64,000 nt of DNA, from the NCBI GenBank assembly GCA_002794735.1, contig NBAZ01000012.1:1-64000 (forward strand), given 5' to 3'. A model generated the notes under the pieces. It was not told where the DNA came from. It made no database searches and was given only the letters and a program-made list of their open reading frames with translations. Of this stretch, positions 23,804 through 40,678 are shown piece by piece (the stretch's first letter is position 1; every line of letters begins with the position of its first letter). The translations under genes and the position numbers were made by a program. The DNA comes from Pyrrhoderma lamaoense. Taxonomy: Eukaryota; Basidiomycota; Agaricomycetes; Hymenochaetales; Hymenochaetaceae.

Positions 23804-26800
23804 CTATGATGTTACATTAGCAGCCTGCTGCTCCTTCATTAATATGGAAGATCCAAAATTAGAACCGACGTTTGAAACATCGTCTATAGGATCAAGATCA
23901 GTATCGATTTTGTTTTTATTCTTTTGCTGCATAAGCGCAAGAAATTGCTCGAATGAACCTTCGTCTACTTCTTCTTCAGGAACAAAGTTCATTCTATTTA
24001 CTTCGCTGCCTGCCAGTGAGTTGACACTTTCAAGTTTAGCTTCAGTTGCATTTTCCTCGGCCATATTACTCAACCTATCCATGTCTTCTTCGTCCCCTTC
24101 CTCATCTTCATAAACTTGTTCTAAGAAAGTGTCTATGCTAGCTACACCAGCCGATCCAGGAGCCGTGGTCAAAGTGCCGGTGTAAGTAGGTGTTGTACGG
24201 GAGAGAACCATCGATAATCCGGCTTCAACAATACCTAGGTATTGTATGAGTTCATCTACTGTTTGAGCAAGAGCACTATGTGTTGCTTCATGAGAAGCTA
24301 GAAGCGGGGTAAAATCAAGAGGTCGAAGAGGTGGTAGAGATGTTAGAGAGTAACCAAGTCCTGTTCCACCAGAAAGTGAAGCAACCGAAGAAGCGGAAGA
24401 GGTTGTATGAGAATGAGTACGAGTTTGAGAGGTAGTATTTGTGGTGCTAGAGGACGACGTCATTACAGAATTATCAGTCGCTTGACGTTCACCGGGAGAT
24501 GGAATGTTATGTCCGTTGATAAGGGGCCTAGCTAATGTCTGAGATTGAGATAAGGAGGGAGAAGAGGGCGCAGTACGAGACAATCCTGCGCCCAAATCTA
24601 GCGAAGGAGATATTTGGGGTTGACTACTATTGACAATACTAGCAGCATCAGATGGAGTCATGCTTGTACTGAGCGAACTTGGAGTGGGGGCAAAGAAGCG
24701 ACGATTTGCAGAGGCTGCAGAAGGAGAGGGAGGTAGAAGATCAGTCATGCCAATGCGCATCTCTGAAGGAAATGATGGTATCTTTAACACATCTTTCAAA
24801 CCTGGGACAGGTACCTCAGATCTCTCTGGGCTGACACCTGCTGACGAGATAGCTGGGGAGATTCTTCCTACGCCGACACCTTCCATAATTGCGACACTTG
24901 CTTGTCGTGTGATACTCATTCGCCGCGGAACCTGAGATATAAGATTCTGAGTGTTTGTGGGAACGCCCTCAGATAGTGCATTAGCACTGTGAGCGCGGGC
25001 CATAGAGATGGGAAGGCCAAGAGAGCCGTTATTACTTGATATGATAGTTACCCCTGCAGAACCAGATGGGGGACCTTGAAGTTCACGATCATGAAAGATA
25101 TCTAGCGAATGAGTTGTGTGATGAGCTGCTGGACTTCTTCCAGACTCGTTACTCGAAGTACTTTTCTGTGAGGGGGATAATATTGGTAAGGGTAGAGCCG
25201 GACCTGCGTGATTTGTGGTAGCAGAGACAGGAGGGAAATGGAAATCATGAGGGAATGCTAAATCCTTATTACGATGTCTCACTGGGGAGGAGGAAGAGGA
25301 AGCAGCAGCACTGCTTTGACTTCGTCTGCGGCCAAACAAGGGTCGTGAACGTTGAGGAGAATCAGTCGCTGGGGGAGCGTCATCAGATAGTGGGAGATTA
25401 GCCGACACCGCTCCCGAACCTGCATTTGTCATCATATCGAGACTACCACTCAAATTTGCAGGAGGTATGGAGATGTTTGGAACGCCACGGGAAGTACGAA
25501 CTTCCCTATAATTTGGAGTAGAACGAACGGTGCTACCTCCAGGTTCCGGGAGTTCATCGGTGACCAGGGTCTTTGAACTCGGATGCAAGCTTGTTGAAGA
25601 CATTGTCGCATCTCCGATACCACGCCCATGTCCGAGAGTACTTGGTTTTGCTGTCCGGTCATGAGATATAGCGCTCTCATCTTCAACTGGTGGTACGGAT
25701 GAGGATAATTTGGATTTTTGGCGTGTAGCCGGAGCTGGACGGGGAGGAAACACAAAATTAGCTTGTCGTGCAGTATCTTCCCTCCCTGTTTCATCTACAA
25801 CAGCACTTGTAGCAGCACGTCGAGGGGCTGTACGGCCTCGACTTGGTCCAGCCTGGGATGCCTGAACCTGAGATTGACTGGCCTGGGTCGGGGTGTTACT
25901 TCTCGACCATACGTCCTGCGTTCTGAAAGGATCTGGTGGTAATTGAGGAGGGCCAACATCTCCAAAGAGTCCACGGAGCGATGTTGGTACACGAGCGTTG
26001 ACTGGGGGCGATCGTGCTAACCCATTATCTTCTGCGAGGGGAGTGGAAGCAGACTCAGGTCCGGACATGGAGTGTGCCCTGACGGTATCAAACTCCCATG
26101 GTTCATGATCAGGAGCACTCTGACGTTCACTTGGATTCATATCCCTAAACAGAATCAGCTTCATTCGGTCACAGCTAACTGACCTAGCCTACTCACTCTT
26201 CCTCTTCTTCTTCCCAGGGGAGTGGTTCTGCAATACTGGCGCGGGTTCCTCCAGCTTGTTGCCAAGCTTCATACTGGGTCAAGAGATCAGTAAGAATAGA
26301 ATTTTGGATTTTTGTCGTAGCCTTGATCCATTTGGAACGGAGTAGTTCCTCTGCAGGTGGACGTTCTGCCGGAGATTCCCGTAAGCAGGAAGCGACGAAG
26401 TCTCTCAAGTCCTTGCTACCCTCATTGTCCGCGAGACGTGGTGGCTTTGAACGAGGAATTAGCTGGACGACTTTTAATCCATCAAGATTTGAATGTGGGG
26501 GACTTCCAGTGACCATCTCATAGATAGTTATTCCTAAGCTCCATATATCTGCCTTTGTGTCATAGTTTGGTACAGGCTGAGCAACTTCGGGGGCCATCCA
26601 GTATGGAGTCCCAACTAAGGTATTTCGCTTCGAAGTTGACGTTTGAAGGAGTGCAGATACCCCGAAATCACAGAGCATGACTTTTCCAACGGCAGTTATT
26701 AAAATATTCGCTGCCTTGATATCTCTGTGGATAACTCCAGCTTTATGTAAGCTTACCAGCGCACGTAATAATTCTCTAGTTATAATAACAATATAACGTT

Positions 26801-27131
26801 CTTGGACGACATTATTTCTGCAAGCCTTCATAAGGGTACGTACTGACCCCCCCTGAGCATATTCCATGACGATCCATACTCGAGGTCCATCCAGATAGCA
26901 ACCATAGTATCGGGTAATGTTAACAGCATCCCTAAGATGAGTTAGAAGGGCAACTTCACGCTGAATATCCGCGACATCATCGTCTGCAGTGTCCAGATTG
27001 ATGATTTTGAGAGCAACTACATTCCCCGTAGCAATCTCAATACCCTTGTGCACACTACCATATGCACCTTTCCCAACAGTTTCAAGCCGCTTGTAGAGCT
27101 GATGCACATTAGTTTGCTGCTGGTTTGTCAT
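23804..27131 (-). CDS. STE20-family GCK-III (Kic1/Nak1/YSK-like) protein kinase
   Basis: Ser/Thr kinase of the germinal-centre III group; known members act in the RAM/MOR network for polarity and cell separation. The kinase domain (residues about 12-270) shows GKGAYGSVHKG, the VALKIIN lysine, HRDIKAANIL, CDFGVSALL, GTPYWMAPE and DIWSLGITIYEM. A short intron (about 26160-26202) joins EPLPWEEEEE to DMNPSERQ. Without it the first exon would end at an apparent stop. The roughly 780-residue tail is Ser/Pro-rich and disordered, with a conserved-looking helical patch near the end (LDFTPLLASHEATHSALAQ, ELIQYLGIVEAGL) and an acidic stretch. The N-terminal MTNQQQTNVHQLYKRLE gives a normal start. It is divergent from the TOG-domain gene across 167 bp. 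Confidence 0.9.
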
Positions 27132-27298
27132 AAGCCCAGCGACACCGACAACGGTGCAGTGATGACGGTAAATGAGAGCACTAAATGTGCCTGACTTTCT
27201 TGGACGATCACGTGCCCTCAGATTTGTGTTGGTTCATCGTGGCTCTGTCGCGTCCTATTTTTACCAGAAATCCACCAGGGGCCTTCGCAACAAACTCC
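27132..27298. promoter_or_regulatory. Shared divergent promoter, GCK-III kinase / TOG protein
   Basis: Only 167 bp separate the two start codons on opposite strands, so the core promoters must overlap. No clear TATA box. The segment includes GATCACGTGCCC (a CACGTG E-box at about 27208-27213). Confidence 0.5.
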
Positions 27299-30107
27299 AT
27301 GGCTCCCAAAATACCCAAATCGATCAGCTGCAAATCGACAGCTGTCCTCGAATACGAGCTCGTTAATGTACGCGAAGGACTCGAACTAAGTGAGACTGAA
27401 GAAACTTGGGACAAAATACAGAACTCTATTCTATATTTCACGGCACTCATAAATGGGGCTGCTGCTGATTTTCCATCGGAAATTGTCTCTGCTGCAAAAG
27501 GGCTCTCAAGGCCGATAGCGAAGTCTCTTAACTCAGATCGTTCAAGACTCTCAGGTGCCACGACGGAAATGGTCTCGCTGCTAGCAGCAAATGTTGGTCG
27601 ACCGTTTGAACCTCTTATTCCACTTTTTGTACCGACTTTGCTCAGTCTCACTTCAAGACCCAATAAAGTCTATATCTCAAGAGCAAAAACTTGTCTCTTG
27701 AGTATCATCGAAAACTGCCAATCTCCAGTTATATTACCTTTCCTTCGACACGCTGTTGCGGACAAGTCAGTTAGCCTTCGCCTCACTGCCACAGATCTTG
27801 TCATGGCATGTTTGAATTGTTATAATCCCCCTGACCTTGAAGTACCGGCTAGGGCTGAGGATGTTGAAGCCGTAATCAGAGCCACGGCTCGGGACTCCAG
27901 TGCTGATGTACGCAAAAGTAGTAGAAAAGTATTTGAAGCATATAAGATACTTCTTCCAACGAGAGTGGACAGGTGAGAATTTCCCATATATTTCTATAAC
28001 GTTACTGATTATATACAACTTCAGGTTTGTAGCACCACTCACACCGACTATGAAAAAGTATCTCGATGTAAAAAGTGTAGCCGCTGTCCCAAAGAAGCCA
28101 GTGGTTTCGTCTACTGCACAACCTTCATTAACTCATACCGGACTGACAAAAGCGCATACCCTTCAGACTGGAAAGGGAAGCTCAAGGGCAACCGCTTCCG
28201 CCCCTACTGGCTCGAGTCGGGCTGAATATCCTGCACTAACAACTGATAAAAGAATCATTGAAAATGATAAACTGAATAAAAAGGATGAAGAACCTCCGCA
28301 ACGTTTACCTTCAACTGGCCCTGTCCGCCCTCCTCCTTCAATGCGTCAGGCTATTGCTGCGGCTCGACCATTTCCTTTACATCGCCCTCGATCCGGTCAT
28401 CCTGTCAATATTGCACTTGGGATTAACACCACAAAAAATCATACACTCAGAGAAGGTCCTAAAAGGCCCGAGAAGGTTCCAGCATTAGTCGCTATACCTT
28501 CAAACAACCAATCGACGCTGATTTCTGAGACAGAGCCGAACGGAATTATTGGCCCACGGAGAACCACTAGGGTGGAGGAAGAGCCAGAGTCTAGTGAACC
28601 CTGGCCCAAGAAATCAGATATAGGGACACAAGGATCTACTACCACATACAAGCCAGTAACGGAAGCTGGTCCAAGGGCCCTTACGACCTCCCGCCTAGGT
28701 CCTTCAGATATCAAATCTCAAAACAATATGGAAGAATATACGGACGTTCGAAAACGGACACGCCAGACTTCCCACTCTGAGGGTTCTTCGCACTCACAGC
28801 CATCATCTCGAGCCGAAGATGAGAAGCGTGCTAATCATGCTACAGCCTCTGAGCATTCTGAAGGCGGGCCTTCCAGACCTAGGGGCTTTCCACTTCAGAG
28901 CCAAACCCAATCTCAAAGTGATGTGGCGGAAAGTAAGAGGTCTAAGCAATCATCTAAAGAACAAGATAGAGACAAGGCCGAGTTAAGGAAAAGGAAGGAG
29001 GAAGGAAGGAAAATCTCAGATATGAAACGGATGAAGGGAACTAGGAATAATGACTTGGCTCAGATAATACCAGATAATCCGGTTCTAAAGCGTAAATCGT
29101 CGAAAAGGAAAAAGGCGGCTCATGCATTGAAGGATGATATTCCATTCACTCAGCCAACAGGATCCAGAGCTCCTATAAAACTCTATGACCCTAAAACGCC
29201 AGTACGCCACGAGCAACAATTAGCAGGAGATATCCTAAAACAGAGAGTCGTTCAAGCTATTGAGGTCCAAGGTGGAGATGAAGTTTTACCAGAGATGATT
29301 CCATTGCCAACAACGCCCACTACAGGCTTAGGAAGTGAACCCATCACAACCCCTCCCACATTACTGGTCTTTAATGATGAACCACCCTTCAAACCGCATT
29401 CCGCGTCCCCATCCCTACTCGAGGAACCTGAAGAACGAGAAGAACCAGCTCCTCAACCTAAAGCAAGCCTTCTTGAAGCTCAACAAAGCTCCGAAAAGGA
29501 TACCTTACCGAGATCCGCTACAATATCAGGGAACCCTACGGTCAAGCCGCTTTTCATTAAAAAGACTTCCGTTGCAAGCAATAGAAATGGTCAAGATGTG
29601 AATGGTGGCAAAAAGGATCATATCAGGCTTACGGATACGCCAACTTCTCACTCTACTGAAACTGATTCAGGGATGACCCTTCCGGAAATCCAGACGCAGT
29701 TTACGACGCCCGCTATCCTCCGTACAAACATGGAACTAGCCCAGGCACGCTACCAGATAGCTGCAACTCCGATCTCCTCTCTGTTAAAATCTATTGAACG
29801 TGGATTTGACATGGATAATAGTATGTCATGCGCAGAAATGAGCGTGATTGGTGAGGAGGATGAAACCCAGGTTGACTTAGATTTAACAATTCCTGCAATC
29901 GGTGAACAGCAGCTATTTTCAACTGGTGCTCTAGAGGCACGGAGAAAAAAGTCAGGTCCTATCAATGCAAACAAATGTCAGAAGGAAAATGATAGCAGCT
30001 CAGACGATGATCATGACTGTACCGTTTTCTTCAACGAGAAAAGGCCCAGAAAAACTCACGGGGAGAAAACTCTTGCACATGATCGTATACCCTTCACTCC
30101 CGAATAG
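27299..30107 (+). CDS. CLASP-type TOG-domain microtubule-associated protein
   Basis: Likely microtubule-binding protein: HEAT/TOG repeats bind tubulin, and CLASPs stabilise plus ends and spindles. The first exon encodes an alpha-helical repeat domain (residues about 20-225) with SEIVSAAKGLSRPIAKSL, RPFEPLIPLFVPTLLSLTSR and KSVSLRLTATDLVMACL. An intron of about 52 nt follows VDR, continuing FVAPLTPTMKKYL. The remaining roughly 690 residues are Ser/Pro/Lys-rich and disordered, with a basic patch (KAELRKRKEEGRK) and a C-terminal RKTHGEKTLAHDRIPFTPE. Only one TOG-like domain is visible, fewer than in animal CLASPs but usual in fungal versions. ATG 27299 (MAPKIPKSIS) was preferred over the upstream in-frame start at 27185, which leaves almost no leader. 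Confidence 0.75.
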
Positions 30108-30621
30108 GGAATAACTGAAAGACTACGGGATCCATAACTGTACTACGTCATATACACTAAGCTTTCTCCTATGCTTTCCCTTTATTACTATGTCTACACT
30201 ACGTGTCTACTCATTATGGTTTTTGTATTCAGTATCACTATGCTTTTTGACTTGGATAGTTATCTTTCTCCAGCACCTTGATGCATTTGTACTCTAGACT
30301 CACGCCCTCTACCTTCAATTTCATATATTAATTCTCTTATCACAACTCAGAGTGCAACACAAGGATATCATTGACTTGTTTAATACTGATACTACACGTG
30401 TACATGTACCTAGAATTAACTGTTGCTGTAAGAACAACAACACGAAAAACACGTCTTCATGTAGTTGAATAATGATTACGCTTACCAAATATGGATGATA
30501 TCTCTCAAGTGAAAGATCTGAAAGATCGACATGGTATAACTAGTACTGTAATATTAACATTACATAGTGGGTTCCGTTCGTCATACAGGTCTCAACTCTC
30601 AGTTACTTCTGCACACCTGAT
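30108..30621. other. Intergenic between TOG gene and CTR9
   Basis: 3' flank of the TOG gene and promoter of CTR9, which lie in the same direction. T-rich, with no convincing ORF. Confidence 0.5.
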
Positions 30622-33600
30622 ATGGAGGGTGACGAATACGATGCTTCCCAGCCAGCTCCTAATAGATGCATAGATGTTGAACTTAGTGGGCAAGAGATTA
30701 TCACCATTGACTTGGATGCACTTGATTCTGACCCCCAAGACTACATTGAACTGCTTCGTGAGGCAAATGCCCGAGTCCCTATGTGGACAAAGTTGGCATG
30801 CGAGTATTGGAGGAATGGGCTCCTAGATGCTTCACAGCAGTGTGTGGACAATGCGCTCAAAAGTGGGTGCAATACTTATACCGCCTAATAGTATTGACAA
30901 GGAATTCGCTCTAGTGTACCAATCCGAAGTACCACAGAACTTAGCCCAGTTGTTTCAACTACAAGCCAACCTGCAAATTGCACGAGCAAGGAAGGCTCCA
31001 AAGATTATACTGGATAATGCCCGTACGTCACAGAAGACTATAGTCCATCTTAGATACTAATGTACACGCCAGGCCAGGATAACTTAAGCAAAGAGAAAGC
31101 GAAAGATAGCTATCTGAAAACAGTGGCTCATTCACTAAATTTATGTGGTTTTGGTACAGCAAAGTCTCATGCTGACAGAGATGCAGTTGTAACTCTGCTT
31201 AGTCGAGGTTCGCCATTTTTTGTATATTCTTTGGTCACAATAATTCATTTCAGGTACCCTAAAGGCATTTATCACCTCGCGAAAACTGAGCTTGATGAAG
31301 CACTACGAAACTTTGATCAGGTTCTCAAAAACGTGGGCACGAATGTCGTGGCGTTACTAGGAAAAGCGCGTATTTTGTTCGCACAAAAGCAATATCCTCA
31401 ATCACTACGCCTTTATCAACAAGTACTCCAGCTTAATCCTAATGCACAACCAGATCCACGTATAGGAATAGGTCTCTGCTTCTGGGCTATGAACCAGAAG
31501 GAGAAAGCAAAATTATGTTGGGAAAGGAGTTTGGAAGTTGTGAGAAAACATGAATTTATGACCTGAAAATTATATCTCTCATGGCGTCATTGTCTACAGA
31601 ATCCAAAAAATTGGGCCTCATACTTACTCCTTGGTTTAGAAGCTATTAACAGGAGTAAGAATACTGAAGATGACGACGAAGAACGTACAGAAGCGTACAT
31701 ACGAGGCACAAAACTATGTGAACAAGCATTCAAACTCAATAACCGAAACGCTGCTGCTGCGAACGCCTTGTTTGATTTATTCTTACGGAGAGGGGATAAA
31801 AAACTGTCGATCAAGCTGGCGGAGAGAACGATTCAGTTCGCGGAAACTTTGGCTTTATTCAGCTCTGGACACATCCATGCGGGTCGATTAGCTCAAATGC
31901 AAGGATCATTGAATGAAGCACATCGTCATTTCAACGCAGCTCTGAAGAGCAATCCAAAAAATGCGCTAGCTGCAATTGGTCTGGCTCAAGTTCAACTTCA
32001 AAATGGTAAGCTCGTAGTCTTTGCTTCGTGTCTTCATCTAATAATGTTATATTGTAGATGAGATTCCCGCTGCTATCCACACCCTTGATACCTTGATGCA
32101 ACCGCCTAACCCTCAGAAATGTTTGGAAGCTACTGTGATGCTTGCATCTCTCAGAACTTTTCCTCGACCGGGCATGTCTTCAGCAGATACAGCAGCCGAG
32201 CGAGCCCGAGCCCGTGAATTGTTTGAAACTGTATTGAAAGCATTGGATTTAACTGACCATCCGAGGACAAATGGCTCACAACGGTCACAGTCAAGTCCTG
32301 ACACATATCAGCAACGAAAAGCTTTTAGTAATTTTGGTGAGGACATGGAGCTTTTCATTGAGGCCGGCCGCTTGTGGCAAGAGGAAAACAGGCCTCGGGT
32401 GCGTCGTATTCTTGAAGAAGCAGTTCGTGTTTCGGAATCACGCGTTCAAGCAGGCGGAGCACCGGAACCACGATTATTGAATAACCTGGCAGTTTTGAAG
32501 CACACAGACGGGGAACTTAAAGAAGCAAGGTCAACCTATGAGGCTGCCCTAACAGAAGCCAGTTCTGTTGGAGGCGTTACTGGCGAAGGAATGGCTACCA
32601 CAATTCTGTACAACCTCGCAAGAGTATATGAAGATCAGGGAGAGTGTAATCTTGCAAAAGAAGCTTATGATAAACTACTAGGACGCCATCCTGAATATGT
32701 TGATGGTGAATTCTTTTCTGATAAAACTGTTGGCGCTGATATCTGATTCTTGTATAGCCAAGGTTCGGCAAGCTTATATCCTTATAGGTGAATGTCGATT
32801 TGATGAAGCCCATGAGCTCCTTAAGGCGTCATTGATATCACAGAAGCAGAATTTGAATGTTCGTTCTGCAATGGCACACTTTTACATATCCCGACAGCAG
32901 CTCAAGGTTGCAAAGGAATTCACTGCTTTGACCCTGAAAGAACATGGGAGTCATGACGTCTATAGCTTATGCGCAGCCGCCTGGGTATTTTTCAATATTG
33001 CTCGAGAAATACGTGATCAGTCCCAACAAGCAGCTGCTGAGCGGCAGAAGAATTTCGTACGCGCCACAGAAGCATATGAACGTGCCTTGCATTATGACCC
33101 GAAGTGTGCAATTGCTGCACAAGGCCTAGCAATTATAGCAGCCGAGGACGTACTTTCTGTATCGAAAGCACCTGGGGCTAGTGCAGACGAAGCTATGCGG
33201 AAAGTGCAAGGAGCAAGAGAAGCCCTTGATATCTTGGGAAAGGTCAGAGAATGTCTAAATGATGCGAGCGTATATATCAATATGGGACATTGTCATTTTG
33301 TTCGTGACGAGTTTGAGAGAGCTATCGAGAGTGTAAGCTTGATAAAGTATCTTCTGGAGTCACTAGTCACTGACGACCTAAATAGTATGAAACTGCCAAG
33401 AAGCGCAGTGCAGCTAGTTCTGGTCTCGATGTTATTGTGTTGCAATGCCTATGTCGGGCATGGTATTCGAAAGCAATCAAGGATCAGTCCTTCACAGCGC
33501 TCAAAACTGCGTTATCCTTCGCCCAGAGAACGTTACATCTGACCCCTCAAGAGAAAGCGAATATCTATAATATTGCGATGATTGAACAGAAAGCTGCTGA

Positions 33601-34525
33601 GATATTGATCAGTACCCCTCCTGGGAAACGTTCTTTAGCTGATCTCAGACGAGCTGTTGAACACGGTACACACGCCCAACAGTACGTGGTCTATATACGC
33701 TTTAGAAAATAGCTTACCTTTTCTTTTATTATCAATGCAGGCTGTTCACATCTCTTGCCGCAGACAAATCGCCTTCCGTTCCCTATAGTAAGGAGATAGC
33801 GGACCAGCGGAGAAAGTATGGAGAAAGTCTCTTACGACGTGCTGATGAACAAGTATCTGTTCAAGAACAGCATGAACAAGCTCAAGAGGCTCGACTTGCT
33901 GAAGCCCGACAAAAGAGAACAGAAGAAAAAGAACGAGCTTTGGCGGCAGAGCGTGCGAAGATTGAAGCTAGCCAAAAGCAGGCTGAGGCATTGATGGAGG
34001 CACGCCGAAAGGCTCGAGAGGAAGCAATGCAATGGTCTCAAGCCTTGGCGCAAGAAAGTGATGAGGAAAGAGATAGGAAATCAAAGAAAGGAAAGAAGGC
34101 AAGAGAGAGAGATGACGGTCTTATTGTGAGCGATGATGAGAACGTAGCACCAGAAATGAAGAAGAGAAGGAAAGGAAAATTGAGGAAAGATAAAGATGCT
34201 GCCGCAGGGGAAGGTGAACAGAGTGAAGATGAGGCTCTCTTTAGTGGTGAGGAGGGTGATGACCGTCCTAAAAAGGTTTGCAATTCATGTACTAATGGCA
34301 CGCGATATTTCGTTTCTTAACTAACCCTTTTTACAGAGATCACAGAAAAAGCGAGTAGTAAGAGACGATGATGATGATGATGAAGCAGCATCTGCTGTTC
34401 CACGCAAAAAACAGTTGTAAGTTTCAACGCCTTCTCTTGCACCCAAATACTCTATTGAACGAATACCGAACTTATACAGTAAGAGTAAAGAAATGATTTC
34501 TGATTCAGACGAAGAAATGCCTTGA
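30622..34525 (+). CDS. CTR9: CTR9, TPR subunit of the Paf1 complex
   Basis: Scaffold subunit of the Paf1 complex, which travels with RNA polymerase II and supports histone modification and 3'-end formation in the nucleus. It starts at ATG 30622 (MEGDEYDASQPAP). Tetratricopeptide repeats run through most of the protein, for example GIYHLAKTELDEALRNFDQV, ARILFAQKQYPQSLRLYQQ, HFNAALKSNPKNALAAIGLA and RQAYILIGECRFDEAHELL. The C-terminus is a long Arg/Glu/Ala coiled coil (about 33840-34060), then an acidic and basic low-complexity tail with DDDDDDE ending SDSDEEMP, typical of CTR9. Eleven or so introns of about 50-70 nt join in frame. One acceptor is AAAG (near 31267). No frameshift was needed, unlike several neighbours. 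Confidence 0.92.
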
Positions 34526-34913
34526 TACCTTTTCTCCCTGTTTCTTCTACTTTATCCTTCCTGCTTTTTGCTGAATATGTACTCATATGACATTGTAATT
34601 ACGCTTAAGTTTATCATGGTTTTGTTTATTCATCTGCATAATATCTCATCATCTCAAGGATTACATACTACTTTAGATATGCATTTGATGTTGAAATCAG
34701 AGTTCATCTTTAAATATATCGGGGTTTTATGATGAAGACTATCCTTTACTTATAAACTTCGAGAAAATCATTTTTTATTTCGCTTAGCTGATATGTTTTG
34801 CGTAAATCATAATTATTGAATTTCATTGAACCGTCGTTAGCGGGAGTAAGATCGTTAGCGGATTAGCAGGTAAGTTTGTGGCACGTGGAACAGTGAGTCA
34901 CAGATGAACTGTG

Positions 34914-38725
<3,812 letters not shown>

Positions 38726-40678
38726 TCCAGCCCTCCCCCCCCCCCCCCCCTTCTTTTCGCTGATGATCGGATATATCGTAGAGAGACTCTTGATAGATAG
38801 AGTATCAGAGAAAAGAAAAAAACAACGTCGTTTCTTTTGGGAAAACGTAAAAGATAAGAAATCTGGGTTGTATCTAGTTTCTAGTTTGGTTATAGATCTC
38901 GTTTCGTGTTCTCCTGTTTCTCCTTTTCTCCTTTCCTCCTTTCTCTCTCTTTTCTTCTTTTTAATTATTTGTATAACCCCCTTCTAGCTCAACTTCCAAA
39001 CAACCGTTACTACGAGATGCGTATATACAAACATATCCATCATCCATCATCCATCCTCTCTCCTTTTTCCTTAAACTTTTCAACCTTTTAACTTTTTAAC
39101 TCTTTTCTCGCCTTGTTCGTTATAAGACGTACCGTTAAACAAGAAGAAAGAAAACTTCCCTCACCCCAACCCATCCCATTATCCCATTCCATACCATTAC
39201 ATGGAAATAGGAAACGGCCTTTGAGAACCCATCCTTATTCCTATGAAGAAAACGGAAAATGAAGTAGATAATTAAAGGAACCGTAAGTGGGGGGGGGGGG
39301 GGGAGGGGTAGTAAAGAGCGTTTCGTGTTTCAAGTGTTTCAAGTGTTTCATGTTTACACGATCTATAGAACTATAGAACTATAGACTATAAAACTATGAA
39401 TTATGAAGCATGAATTATGAGAACGAGAAAGAGAAAGAGAATTGCAAAAAAAACGTTTCAGAACTAGATCTATAACCAGAACTATAACTGTAACTTAAAC
39501 TAATTCGTAGGTCAATTAATTCCTAATTCCTAGTACCTAGTATACGATAGATACTTCAAAGATAAAAACAGTACTTTGGTAACTGGTGCTTAATTACCCC
39601 CGACCCCGTCATCAACGTACTATACCTGATACCCGAATACCCTAAATATCCTAGATCATCCACCATTATCCTAGACCACAAAACAAAAACAAGACTTATG
39701 CAAAACCCGTTGTTATTGTATGTGCATATGTGTGCTTCGATGCCCACTATTCTCTATTCTCAATACTTCCAAGTACCCCCTTCAACAGTCAACAGTCAAC
39801 AGTCAACAGTCAACAGTCAACAGTCAACAGTCAACAAGTACTTTCAGCAAGTTTCGATGATATCTTAATTTCGATCCATATTCAACGTACTTAAAAGAAA
39901 AGAAGAGAGAGAGAGAGAGGAGAGTAGTAGTAGCTACGACGTAGGAGGTGCGAAGGCGAGGGGTAAAAAGGGTAAAAAAAGGATATAACGAAACCAAAAA
40001 TCAAAAAAAAGTCAAGTGTATAACGGTTAAAAAAAAAGGTAAAAGCCTAAAAGCCTAAGAAAAAACTAAAAACTAGGTAAATAAAAGGGTTGGAGAGGGA
40101 GGGAGGGGAGGGAACAAAATTAGTCGATGAAAGAAAAAGAATTTCAGGTGTATATTAACATGTCTTTATAAGACAAAAAAAAGAGTAAAAGTAAGAAAAA
40201 GAAAAGAAAAAAAGAAGTGGAAGGGAGGGGAAGGGGGAGTTTTCTTTCAAAGAGAGAGAAAAAAACAGTAGGAGGAGGGGGCATAGTATTCGGTATCAAA
40301 AGGGAAGGGAAAAAAAAACTTTGAAAGAAGAAAGAGCAAGTACCGAAGAAAAAAAAGAAAAGAAAAGAAGACGTTGATATATTGATCCATCAAGGGGTAA
40401 GAGGTGTGTGTGTATATGTGGTGTGTGTGTCTGTGTACGGAAATAAAAGAAAAAAAAGAAAAGACAATTACAGTACAAAGTAAGCGAAAAAGGACGAGAA
40501 ATTACAGGTATAAAGGGGGGGAAGGGGGGAGTTGGTGGGAGGAAAGATGGATGAGAATCCCCCACTCGAAATGAAAAGTAAACGTAAATATTAAATTTAA
40601 GAATCAAAAACAAAAAACGTTCTCCTTTTTATTCTTCTTCTACAGGAAGAGGGGTTGGGGCGCGTCGTCGTCATCACA
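38726..40678. other. Convergent intergenic region, ALA1 / G-alpha
   Basis: The left part (to about 39150) is pyrimidine-rich on the plus strand. The right part (about 39900-40640) is purine-rich. Each is therefore pyrimidine-rich in the sense of its neighbouring gene. It holds C16 at 38735-38750, G15 at 39289-39303, the 7-bp tandem repeat at 39783-39831 and short (GA)n runs near 39908. No ORF with biological composition. Confidence 0.6.
39783..39831. repeat. CAACAGT x7 tandem repeat
   Basis: Seven perfect head-to-tail copies of a 7-bp unit, then a partial copy (CAACA). There are no spacers, so it is a minisatellite and not a CRISPR-like array. Confidence 0.9.

Noticed and set aside
39783..39831. 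Regular 7-bp repeats as a CRISPR-like array
   Set aside because: Units are contiguous without spacers and the genome is eukaryotic.
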